Shown piece after piece: positions 1-7,887 of a stretch of DNA of 64,000 bases (its first letter is position 1; the number at the start of each line of letters is the position of its first letter). This DNA is from Bradyrhizobium sp. DOA9 (GTDB lineage: Bacteria; Pseudomonadota; Alphaproteobacteria; Rhizobiales; Xanthobacteraceae), in contig NZ_DF820425.1 in assembly GCF_000617845.2 (NCBI RefSeq), forward strand, positions 3,647,725 through 3,711,724, in the 5' to 3' direction. A model generated the notes under the pieces. It had not been told where the DNA came from. It saw nothing but the letters and a program-made list of their open reading frames with translations, and made no database searches. The translations under genes were made by a program, and so were the position numbers.

Positions 1-624
1 CCGCACGTGGTTCGCTACATCGCCTTCTGTTTTGCCGGCTTCTTCGCCGGCGTGGCGGGAGGGCTGGCCGCGATCAACTTCGAGATCGCCAACGCCGCCT
101 ATCTCGGCGCGATCCAATCCGGCCTCGTGCTGTTCTCGACCTTCATTGGTGGCGTCGCCTTTTTCTTCGGCCCCATCCTGGGTGCGATCCTCGTGACCTA
201 TCTCCAGCTCGGGCTGACCAGCGTCACCGGCGTGTGGCAGCTCTATTTCGGCATCATCTTCATCGGCATCGTGATGCTGTCCCCGGGTGGCATCGCCGGG
301 CTCATCATGATGCACCGGCCGCTGGTTCGCGCCAAAACTCTGCCGACGGTGATTCCTTCCTATCTGCTCGCGGCGGTGCCGACCTTGGCGTTGGCTTGCG
401 GCGTGATCCTGACGATCGAATCGATCGCGCGCACGCATAGCGGCCAGGGCAGTCCGATCAACCTGTTCGGCGTGGCCTTCAGCCCTGCCTCGCCGGTGAC
501 GTGGGCGAGTGCGGCGATCCTCGTCGCCGGCGGCTTCTTCGTCGCGCGCCTGAGCTGGCGGCGCGTCGGCGAGGCATGGGACCGCGCGGCGACCGTCGCG
601 CGCGACCGGGGGTATCTGGCATGA
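1..624 (+). CDS. livM: Branched-chain amino acid ABC transporter permease LivM, C-terminal part (5' end outside window)
   Basis: This is the C-terminal 207 residues of an inner-membrane permease of the LivM family, which together with LivH forms the channel of a branched-chain amino acid or amide importer. The reading frame is open to the first base, so the true start lies upstream and the GTG at position 7 is only an internal codon. The visible part has several hydrophobic helices and the family-typical run around GGVAFFFGPILGA and the stretch that becomes cytoplasmic near LSPGGIAGL. After that it has an unusual extra hydrophobic tail (about 100 residues with two more predicted helices) before the stop. 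The stop overlaps the start of livG by four bases (ATGA), which indicates one operon with livG and livF. The substrate cannot be read from this sequence. Confidence 0.9.
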   Translation, partial: PHVVRYIAFCFAGFFAGVAGGLAAINFEIANAAYLGAIQSGLVLFSTFIGGVAFFFGPILGAILVTYLQLGLTSVTGVWQLYFGIIFIGIVMLSPGGIAGLIMMHRPLVRAKTLPTVIPSYLLAAVPTLALACGVILTIESIARTHSGQGSPINLFGVAFSPASPVTWASAAILVAGGFFVARLSWRRVGEAWDRAATVARDRGYLA

Positions 625-1370
625 CGGCAGCGATCGAAGTCCGCGCTGTCGAAAAGCGCTTTGGCAATGTCGACATCATCCGCGATCTCAATCTCAGCGT
701 CGCGCAAGGTGAGCGTCACGCCATCATCGGTCCGAACGGGGCCGGCAAGTCGACGACGTTCAATCTCATCAGCGGCCATATCAAGCCGACCTTGGGCGAG
801 GTGAGGCTGAACGGCGATGTGATCTCCGGCCTCAGGCCGTTCGAGATCAACCGGCGCGGCCTGTCGCGGTCGTTCCAGGTCACCAACGTATTCGCGCGCA
901 TGTCGGTCTGGGAGAATGTCCGCTGCGCCGTGCTGTGGGCGACGGGGCACCGTTACGCCTTCTGGAAGAACGTCGACAGCCTGCCTGAGGTGCGCGAGCG
1001 CACGGCGCAGATCCTCGACGACATCCATCTGACGCATCGGCGCGATGTTCCGGCCGGGTTGCTGACCTACGCCGAGCAGCGCGAGCTCGAGATCGGCATC
1101 ACCATCGCCGGCGGCGCGACCGTGGTGATGCTGGACGAGCCGACGGCGGGCATGAGCCACGCCGAGACCGACCGCGCGGTGTCGCTGATCCGGCGGCTGA
1201 CCGAGGGCAAGACCCTGGTCATCGTCGAGCACGACATGAGCGTCGTGTTTGGCCTCGCCGACCGCATTTCCGTGCTGGTCTACGGCCACATCATCGCATC
1301 CGGCACGCCGGAGGAGATCAGGCGCGACCCGAAAGTCAAGGAAGCCTATCTCGGCGAGGAGGCGCACTGA
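621..1370 (+). CDS. livG: Branched-chain amino acid ABC transporter ATP-binding protein LivG
   Basis: A 249-residue cytoplasmic ATPase subunit of the LivG type. Visible motifs are the Walker A loop GPNGAGKST at residues 37-45, a Q-loop region after SFQVTNVFARMSVWENV, a signature-like LTYAEQRELEIG, Walker B VVMLDEPTAGMS and the switch histidine in VIVEHDM. The ATG at 621 was chosen over the longer open frame from 501 because it gives the family N-terminus and overlaps the livM stop (ATGA). The stop overlaps the livF start (TGATG). It would power the importer whose permease end is visible upstream. In contrast to its neighbour LivF, its Walker A lysine is intact. Confidence 0.95.
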   Translation: MTAAIEVRAVEKRFGNVDIIRDLNLSVAQGERHAIIGPNGAGKSTTFNLISGHIKPTLGEVRLNGDVISGLRPFEINRRGLSRSFQVTNVFARMSVWENVRCAVLWATGHRYAFWKNVDSLPEVRERTAQILDDIHLTHRRDVPAGLLTYAEQRELEIGITIAGGATVVMLDEPTAGMSHAETDRAVSLIRRLTEGKTLVIVEHDMSVVFGLADRISVLVYGHIIASGTPEEIRRDPKVKEAYLGEEAH

Positions 1371-2065
1371 TGCTCGAGGTCAGGGACCTGCACGCTTATT
1401 ACGGCAAGAGCCACATTCTCCAGGGCGTCGATCTCGACGTCGCCGCGGGCGAGGTCGTCAGCCTGCTCGGCCGCAACGGCGTCGGACGTTCGACCACGGT
1501 GAAGGCGATCATGGGCGAGGTGGCGCCGCAAGGCACGATCCGCTTCAAAGGCAAGGACATCGCGGGGCTGCCGAGCTACCGGATCGCGCGCCTCGGTCTC
1601 GGCTATGTGCCGGAGCATCGCGACATCTTTCCGGGTCTGACGGTCCGCCAGAACCTGCTCCTCGGCATCAAGGACACGCGGCGTCCCGGCAAATGGCAGC
1701 TTCAGGACATGCTCGACATGTTTCCGAATCTGGCCGCGCGGGCGGATACGGCTGCAGGGGTGCTGTCGGGCGGCGAGAAGCAGATGCTCACGACGTGTCG
1801 GACCCTGATGGGCGATCCCGATCTCATCATGATCGACGAGCCGACCGAAGGTCTGGCGCCGTTGATCGTGCAACAGGTCGGCGATCTCATCGCCCGCATT
1901 GCGCAGGCCGGCGTCGCGATTTTGCTCGTCGAGCAGAAGCTGTCGATTGCGATGAAGATTTCCAACCGCGTCTACGTCATGGGCCACGGTCGTGTGGTCT
2001 TCGAAGGTACGCCCGAACAACTGAGATCAAACAGCGACGTTCGTGCGCAATGGCTGGAAGTGTGA
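1370..2065 (+). CDS. livF: Branched-chain amino acid ABC transporter ATP-binding protein LivF, with arginine in Walker A
   Basis: A 231-residue LivF-type ATPase. Signature LSGGEKQM, Walker B LIMIDEPTEGLAP and switch histidine replacement region LLVEQKLS are present; in LivF proteins the H-loop position is commonly Q rather than H, as here. The Walker A loop reads GRNGVGRST at residues 34-42, so the lysine that normally contacts the beta- and gamma-phosphates is arginine (codon CGT at 1487-1489). The rest of the fold appears complete and the gene is in frame, so this is not an obvious pseudogene. It is the last gene of the liv operon and overlaps livG. The periplasmic binding protein and LivH are not in the window. 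Confidence 0.93.
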   Translation: MLEVRDLHAYYGKSHILQGVDLDVAAGEVVSLLGRNGVGRSTTVKAIMGEVAPQGTIRFKGKDIAGLPSYRIARLGLGYVPEHRDIFPGLTVRQNLLLGIKDTRRPGKWQLQDMLDMFPNLAARADTAAGVLSGGEKQMLTTCRTLMGDPDLIMIDEPTEGLAPLIVQQVGDLIARIAQAGVAILLVEQKLSIAMKISNRVYVMGHGRVVFEGTPEQLRSNSDVRAQWLEV

Positions 2066-2431
2066 GGGAAGCCGGCGGATTTGACGGCAATGCGCGCGAT
2101 GCTGCCGACTAGGACGTCCGCCTGTAACGGCTGATGTTCCTCGGCGCGGTCGGGACGGAAGGCCCACAGCCGATCACTGCTCCCGCAGGCTCCGCCCGGC
2201 GTCCGCATGGCCCGAGCTTGCGGGGATTTAACTTGGTTCCATTCGAGCGCCCCTTTAACGTTCCGCGTCCGCTTATCACGTGTCGTCACGGATGCCCTTT
2301 GCGTTGCTCGTTCCACAAGGGACCCGCGCGCAGGCGTGACAATCGATAGGCTATGCTGTTGTAAAACAAGCGAAATATCTGGATGTCCATGCCTGATGGC
2401 AGGCGCGTTGTTGAAACTGGATACATGATTC
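2066..2431. other. 366-bp intergenic gap between livF and the sensor kinase
   Basis: No open frame with a credible ribosome site or family resemblance was found on either strand, and no strong terminator hairpin was seen after livF. The kinase at 2432 often follows its response regulator gene in related genomes; no trace of one is visible here. Confidence 0.5.
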
Positions 2432-3892
2432 GTGACGGCATTCGGTAAACTCGTCCGCACCACCGCGTTCCGGCTGACGCTGGTCTATCTGCTGCTGTTC
2501 GCGATGTTCGCGGCCTCGCTGCTGGCCTATTTCGCCTGGAACACGCGGCGGCTGATCACCGAGGAGATCACGCAGACGGTCAATGCCGAGACCTCGGAGA
2601 TCAACGAGATCTACGGCCGCGGCGGCATGGTTCGCCTGGTGCGCACGATCGAGTACCGCGCACTGCGGCCGGGCGCCAACCTCTACCTCGTGACCACGCC
2701 GACGGGCCAGGCGATCGCCGGCAATGTCGGCTCGCTGGCGCCGGGCGTATTGGCGACGCGCGGCTGGTCGGAGACGGCCTACCGGCGGATCGAGGACACC
2801 GACGACCGCGATCATCGGGCGCTGGTTCGTGTCACCGAATTGGAGAACGGCTTCCGGCTTCTGATCGGCCGCGACTTGGCCGAGCGGCGGCGCCTGTTCG
2901 GCATCGTCGCCAAGGCGGCGCAATTTTCGGTCCTGATCGTCGTCGTGCTCGGCCTCGGCGGCGGCATCTTCGTCGCGCGGCGGGTGCTGAGGCGCATCGA
3001 CGCGATGACCGGCACGGCGCAGCGCATCATGACCGGCGATCTCAGCGAGCGCCTGCCGGTGGGGCGCAGCGGCGACGAGATCGATCGTCTCGCCGAGAAC
3101 CTCAACGCCATGCTCGAGCGCATCGAGGCGCTGATGGCGGGGCTGAAGGAGGTTTCCGACAACATCGCCCACGACCTCAAGACGCCGCTGACGCGGCTGC
3201 GCAATCGCGCCGAGGAGGCACTGGCGAGATCGGGCGGCGAGGCGGATTATCGCGCGGCGCTGGAGCGGACCATCGAGGAATCCGACGGGCTGATCCGGAC
3301 CTTCAACGCGCTGCTGATGATCGCGCGTGCGGAATCCGGCCAAGCGCGCGGCAACATGGACGACTTCGACGCCGCGGAGGTCGCCGAGGGCATCCACGAG
3401 CTCTACGAGCCACTCGCCGAGGACGACGGCATGACCCTGAAGGTCAAGTGCGAGCCAACGCCGGTCCATGCCAATCGCGAGCTGATCAGCCAGGCGCTCG
3501 CCAATCTTGTCGAGAACGCGATCAAATACGGCAAGCCTGCGGCACAGGCCGCGGGAACCGTGGTCAGCATGGACGCGAGGCAAATCATGATCGAGGCGAG
3601 GCGCGACGGCGACCAGGTGCTGCTCAGCGTCACCGATCGCGGCCCGGGGATCCCCGAAGCGGACCGCAAGCACGTCATCGAGCGATTCGTGCGGCTGGAG
3701 GCCAGCCGCACGCTGCCGGGCTCGGGCCTCGGGCTCAGCCTCGCCTCGGCGGTTGCGACGTTGCACGGCGGCGAATTGCGCTTGGGCGATGCCCATCCCG
3801 GCCTCGTTGCCACGCTCGTGCTGCCGGCGCGCGCGGGCGCCGGCGACAGGGTTGCTCCGCCAATGGCGGATGTGCCACAGAAGGTGGCATGA
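2432..3892 (+). CDS. Membrane sensor histidine kinase (HAMP-HisKA-HATPase), orphan, coupled to glnE
   Basis: A 486-residue inner-membrane sensor kinase. Residues 13-35 and about 163-185 are membrane segments enclosing a periplasmic sensor of roughly 125 residues. A HAMP linker follows to about 236. The phospho-accepting histidine is H247 in NIAHDLKTPLTRLR. The ATP-binding domain shows the N box NLVENAIKYG, G1 DRGPGIPEADR and G2 GSGLGLSLA. The GTG at 2432 is used because it directly precedes the basic N-terminus and first helix. Its stop overlaps the glnE ATG (ATGA), so the two are translationally coupled. No response regulator lies beside it in the window. The signal is unknown; coupling to glnE is compatible with a nitrogen or envelope role but does not prove one. 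Confidence 0.9.
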   Translation: MTAFGKLVRTTAFRLTLVYLLLFAMFAASLLAYFAWNTRRLITEEITQTVNAETSEINEIYGRGGMVRLVRTIEYRALRPGANLYLVTTPTGQAIAGNVGSLAPGVLATRGWSETAYRRIEDTDDRDHRALVRVTELENGFRLLIGRDLAERRRLFGIVAKAAQFSVLIVVVLGLGGGIFVARRVLRRIDAMTGTAQRIMTGDLSERLPVGRSGDEIDRLAENLNAMLERIEALMAGLKEVSDNIAHDLKTPLTRLRNRAEEALARSGGEADYRAALERTIEESDGLIRTFNALLMIARAESGQARGNMDDFDAAEVAEGIHELYEPLAEDDGMTLKVKCEPTPVHANRELISQALANLVENAIKYGKPAAQAAGTVVSMDARQIMIEARRDGDQVLLSVTDRGPGIPEADRKHVIERFVRLEASRTLPGSGLGLSLASAVATLHGGELRLGDAHPGLVATLVLPARAGAGDRVAPPMADVPQKVA

Positions 3893-6876
3893 ACCACTCC
3901 GCGCCGGGAAACGCGGACAAGCATGGTGAGAGGCTGGCCGCACGGTTCGCGGAAGCTCCCCATATTGCCGCTTCCACAACCGACGAACGCCGTTTCGAAA
4001 GCTGGCTGGCCGAGCTCGAGCCGGCACAATCGGCCCGTATCGAGACGCTCCTGGGTCATCCCTTCGTCCGGGACATCCTGACCGGGATCGCGGAATTTTC
4101 GCCCTATCTGTTCGAGCTGGTGCGCGCCGATGCCCTGCGGCTGATCCGGCTGCTCGAATGCGATCCGGATGTGCATCTGGCGACGCTGGTTGCGGAGGCG
4201 CACAGTACGGTGCTCGCGGCCCCGGACGAGGCCGAGGTGATGCGGCTGCTGCGCCGCATGAAGGCGGAGGCTGCGCTCCTGATCGCGCTGTGCGACATCG
4301 GCGGTGTCTGGCCGGTGATGCGGGTGACGGCGGCGCTGACCGATGTCGCGGTGTCCTCGGTGCAGGCGGCGCTGCAATATCTGCTGCGGCAGGAAGCCGC
4401 ACGCGGCAAGCTCTCGCCGCCCAATCCCGAGGCAGCCGAAGAGGGCTGCGGCCTGATCGTGCTCGCGATGGGCAAGATGGGCGCGGGCGAGCTGAACTAT
4501 TCCAGCGACATCGATCTCATCGTGTTCTTCGATCCCGATGCGACGACCCTCGCGCCCGATATCGAACCGCAGCCGTTCTTCGTCCGCGTGACCCAAGGCA
4601 TGGCGCGCATCCTGCAGCAGCGCACCTATGACGGTTACGTCTTCCGCGTCGATCTGCGGCTACGGCCCGATCCGTCCTCGACGCAGGTGGCGATCTCCAG
4701 GGATGCCGCGCTGAACTATTACGAGCGGGAAGGGCGCACCTGGGAGCGCGCCGCGATGATCAAGGCGCGCGCCTGTGCCGGCGATGCCAAGGCGGGCGAG
4801 GCGCTGCTCGCCGAGATCGCGCCGTTCGTCTGGCGCAAGCATCTCGACTTCGCCGCACTCGCCGACGTGCACGACATGAAGCGGCAGATGCAGACCTATC
4901 GCGGCCAGAGCGAGATCGCGGTGGAGGGCCACAACGTCAAGGTCGGCCGCGGCGGCATCCGCGAGATCGAGTTTTTCGCGCAGACGCAGCAGCTGATTGC
5001 GGGCGGCCGCCATCCGGAATTGCGGGTGCGGCCGACCCTGAAGGCGCTCGACGTGCTCGCCGCCAGCAACTGGATCACCGCGGCGGCGCGCGACGAGCTG
5101 ACCACTGCCTACGAATTCCTGCGCCGGGTCGAGCATCGCCTGCAGATGATCGCCGACGAGCAGACCCACACGCTGCCTGAGGACAAGCAGGCGGTCGAGC
5201 GCTTCGCGTGGTTCTTCGGCTATCGGAATCGCGAGGCCTTTGCACGCGATCTCTTGCACCAGCTCCAGATCGTCCAGGGTCACTACGAAAAACTGTTCGA
5301 GGGCGATGATCCCACCGGCACGGCCAAGCTGCCGGCGCTCGACTATGGTGCGGGCCCCGACGATCCGCGCCTGCTGCAGCACCTGGTGACGCTCGGCTTC
5401 AAGAAGCCCGCCGCGGTCGCGCAGACGGTGCGCGACTGGATCACCGGCGACTACCGGGTCTTCCGCAATGAGGCGACGCGAAGCGCCTTCGTCGAGTTCG
5501 TGCCGGCCTTGATCGACGGCCTTGCCCATGCTGAGGAGCCGGATCGCGCCGTCGTTTCGTTCGATCATTTCCTCGGCGCGCTGCAGCGCGGCGGCCGGCT
5601 GATCACGCTGCTCGGCCAGAACCGCGACCTCGTCGCGCTGGTGGCGCTGGTGCTGGGAGCAGCGCCGCGTCTCGGCGACATGCTGGCGCGGCAGCCCCAG
5701 CTCATGGACGGCCTGATCGATCCGCGCTTCTTCGGCGCCATGCCCGACAGGCAGGAATTGTCCGGGCGGCTTGCGACCACCGTGCAGGACGCCGGCTCAT
5801 ACGAGGAGTTCCTCGATCGCCTGCGCCTGTTCGGGCAGGAGAGCCTGTTCCTGATCGGCACGCGCATTCTCTCCGGCACCGTTTCGGCGCAGCAGGCGTG
5901 CACGGCCTTTGCCGACGTCGCCGAAGGTATCGTCCACACCGTGCATGGCCTCGTCGCCGATCGCTTCGCCGCCCAGCACGGCCGGATCAAGGGGCAGGAG
6001 ACCGCGATCGTCGCGATGGGCCGGCTCGGCAGCCGCGAGATGACGGCCTCGTCCGATCTCGACCTGATCCTGCTCTACGATTTCGACGGCGACCATCCGG
6101 ACTCCGACGGCGTGAAATCGCTTCACGGCGCACATTATTTTGCCCGTTTCACCCAGCGCCTGATCAGCGCCTTCACGACGCGCACCAATTACGGCGTGCT
6201 GTACGAGATCGACATGCGGCTGCGGCCCTCGGGACGCGCAGGTCCTGTGGCCTCGAGCCTCACCTCGTTCGCGGACTACCAGGCGAGCGAGGCCTGGACC
6301 TGGGAGCATATGGCGCTGACGCGCGCCCGCGTCGTCTCGGCTTCGCCCGAATTCCGGGAACGGATCGAGCGCGTCATCCGCGATGTCCTGACCCGCCGCC
6401 GTGACCCCGCCATCACCGCCAACGACGTCGCCGACATGCGGCGCGCGATCGCGCAGGAGAAGGGCGAGTCCGATTGCTGGGATCTCAAGCATGCCGCCGG
6501 CGGCATGGTCGATATCGATTTCATCGCGCAATATCTCCAGCTCGTGCACGCGCACGACAAGCCCGAGATTCTCGACGTCAGCACCATGCAGGTGCTGGAG
6601 AATGCCTGCAGGATCGGCGTGCTCGCACAATCGGAGACGGAGATCTTGCGGGCCGCGGCGCGGCTCTATCACGATTTGACGCAGATCCTGCGCCTCTGCG
6701 TCAGCGAGCGCTTCAAGCCCGAAACCGCCGGCACCGACCTGCAGCGCGTGATGGCGCGCGCCGGCGACGCGCCGGACTTCTCCTCCCTGGAGGCGCGGGT
6801 GAAGGAGACGCAGAGCGAGGTGCGGCGCGTGTTCAGGGCGCTGCTGGAAGGGTCGTCGTCTGCTTCAACGCGGTAA
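3889..6876 (+). CDS. glnE: Bifunctional glutamine synthetase adenylyltransferase/adenylyl-removing enzyme GlnE
   Basis: A 995-residue cytoplasmic enzyme that adds AMP to, and removes it from, glutamine synthetase in response to PII status. Two nucleotidyltransferase domains are visible. The N-terminal adenylyl-removase has MGKMGAGELNYSSDIDL with the catalytic pair D207/D209. The C-terminal adenylyltransferase has GRLGSREMTASSDLDL with D723/D725. Length matches alphaproteobacterial GlnE. The ATG at 3889 overlaps the kinase stop, and the protein reads as GlnE from there; the open frame further upstream is the kinase in another frame. The last 44 bases overlap the convergent fdsD gene. Confidence 0.97.
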   Translation: MNHSAPGNADKHGERLAARFAEAPHIAASTTDERRFESWLAELEPAQSARIETLLGHPFVRDILTGIAEFSPYLFELVRADALRLIRLLECDPDVHLATLVAEAHSTVLAAPDEAEVMRLLRRMKAEAALLIALCDIGGVWPVMRVTAALTDVAVSSVQAALQYLLRQEAARGKLSPPNPEAAEEGCGLIVLAMGKMGAGELNYSSDIDLIVFFDPDATTLAPDIEPQPFFVRVTQGMARILQQRTYDGYVFRVDLRLRPDPSSTQVAISRDAALNYYEREGRTWERAAMIKARACAGDAKAGEALLAEIAPFVWRKHLDFAALADVHDMKRQMQTYRGQSEIAVEGHNVKVGRGGIREIEFFAQTQQLIAGGRHPELRVRPTLKALDVLAASNWITAAARDELTTAYEFLRRVEHRLQMIADEQTHTLPEDKQAVERFAWFFGYRNREAFARDLLHQLQIVQGHYEKLFEGDDPTGTAKLPALDYGAGPDDPRLLQHLVTLGFKKPAAVAQTVRDWITGDYRVFRNEATRSAFVEFVPALIDGLAHAEEPDRAVVSFDHFLGALQRGGRLITLLGQNRDLVALVALVLGAAPRLGDMLARQPQLMDGLIDPRFFGAMPDRQELSGRLATTVQDAGSYEEFLDRLRLFGQESLFLIGTRILSGTVSAQQACTAFADVAEGIVHTVHGLVADRFAAQHGRIKGQETAIVAMGRLGSREMTASSDLDLILLYDFDGDHPDSDGVKSLHGAHYFARFTQRLISAFTTRTNYGVLYEIDMRLRPSGRAGPVASSLTSFADYQASEAWTWEHMALTRARVVSASPEFRERIERVIRDVLTRRRDPAITANDVADMRRAIAQEKGESDCWDLKHAAGGMVDIDFIAQYLQLVHAHDKPEILDVSTMQVLENACRIGVLAQSETEILRAAARLYHDLTQILRLCVSERFKPETAGTDLQRVMARAGDAPDFSSLEARVKETQSEVRRVFRALLEGSSSASTR

Positions 6877-7066
6877 TAGCCTCGCGCACGTCAGGCTCCA
6901 GGCCGGCACCGCCCGCATCGAGATGGGCGAAGATCGCGCGCTTCATGCGGGGATCCCAGAACTTCTTGATGTGCTCGGCAACGCCCGGCACGGCCTTGTC
7001 ATGGCCTTGGCTGGCAAAGAACTTGCCGATCTGGTTGGCCATGTAGACGAGGCGGTCAGGCGACAT
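6833..7066 (-). CDS. fdsD: Formate dehydrogenase delta subunit FdsD
   Basis: A 77-residue protein of the FdsD family, starting MSPDRLVYMANQIGKFF. FdsD is required for full assembly or activity of NAD-dependent molybdenum formate dehydrogenases. The ATG at 7066 was chosen because AGGGAGG lies seven bases upstream; the open frame reaches further but lacks a ribosome site. It overlaps the end of fdhD by 11 bases and is the last gene of the fds operon. Its 3' end runs 44 bases into the end of glnE on the other strand. Confidence 0.92.
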   Translation of the reverse strand: MSPDRLVYMANQIGKFFASQGHDKAVPGVAEHIKKFWDPRMKRAIFAHLDAGGAGLEPDVREAITALKQTTTLPAAP

Positions 7067-7883
7067 CGGCAACCTCCCTGGCATGGCGCGCGACGATCCG
7101 GCCGCCATGTGAAAAAACTTCGAACCCGTCCTGCCGGGCGATCGCGATCAGCGTGATGCCGGCGGCCTCCGCCATGCGCACCGCGAGCGCGGTCGGCGCG
7201 GATACGGCAACCATCATCGGCGCGCCGATCGCGGCGGTCTTCTGCACCATCTCCACCGAGACGCGGCTCGTCAGCAGCACCATGCCGCCGCGCGGCTCGG
7301 TGCGGCTGCGCGCCAGGGCGCCGGCGAGCTTGTCGAGCGCGTTGTGGCGGCCGACATCCTCGCGCAGCGCGACGATGCCGCCTGCGGGGGACCAGAACGC
7401 GGCTGCGTGAACGGCGCGGGTTTGCATGTTGATCGATTGCAGGGGCGCGATCGCCTGCATCGCCGCCATGACCTGCTCGGGCGTGAAGGTCTGCCCGTCC
7501 GGGACGATCGCCGCGGGCCGCACCGCTTCGGCAATGGACTCGACGCCGCAGATGCCGCAGCCGGTGGGACCGGCGATGTGGCGGCGGCGCTGGTTGATGC
7601 GCGCGGCATCCGCCGATGCGAGCCACATGCGCAGCTCGATGCCGTCGTCGAGGCGGATCATTTCGAGCGACTTGATGTCGTCGACCGACTTGACGATGCC
7701 TTCGCTCACGCTGAAGCCGACCGCGAAATCCTCCAGGTTCTGCGGCGTCCCCATCATGACGGCATAGGTTCCGCCATTATAGGTGAGCGCCAGCGGCGTC
7801 TCCTCCGGGACGAGCCGCACGCCCTCCGACGCGACACCGCCGCGCCAGGTTTCTCGGTCGATGGCCTGGACTGGCACATGCAT
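7056..7883 (-). CDS. fdhD: Formate dehydrogenase accessory sulfurtransferase FdhD
   Basis: A 275-residue cytoplasmic sulfur carrier that passes sulfur from a cysteine desulfurase to the bis-MGD cofactor before insertion into formate dehydrogenase. The diagnostic cysteine pair is seen in GPTGCGICGVES. Other family blocks are NLEDFAVGFSVSEGIV and REDVGRHNALDK. The start MHVPVQAIDRE at 7883 is preferred because it lies four bases after the fdsA stop; the frame upstream would read into fdsA. It sits between fdsA and fdsD as in other fds operons. Confidence 0.95.
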   Translation of the reverse strand: MHVPVQAIDRETWRGGVASEGVRLVPEETPLALTYNGGTYAVMMGTPQNLEDFAVGFSVSEGIVKSVDDIKSLEMIRLDDGIELRMWLASADAARINQRRRHIAGPTGCGICGVESIAEAVRPAAIVPDGQTFTPEQVMAAMQAIAPLQSINMQTRAVHAAAFWSPAGGIVALREDVGRHNALDKLAGALARSRTEPRGGMVLLTSRVSVEMVQKTAAIGAPMMVAVSAPTALAVRMAEAAGITLIAIARQDGFEVFSHGGRIVARHAREVADVA

Positions 7884-7887
7884 GAGG

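Noticed and set aside
501..620. Upstream extension of livG
   Set aside because: The sequence before 621 is livM in another frame; the ATG at 621 overlaps the livM stop as usual in this operon type.
2134..2428. Small open frames in the livF-kinase gap
   Set aside because: No ribosome site, atypical composition and no resemblance to known proteins.
3448..3888. Long N-terminal extension of glnE
   Set aside because: It is the kinase gene read out of frame; GlnE similarity begins at 3889.
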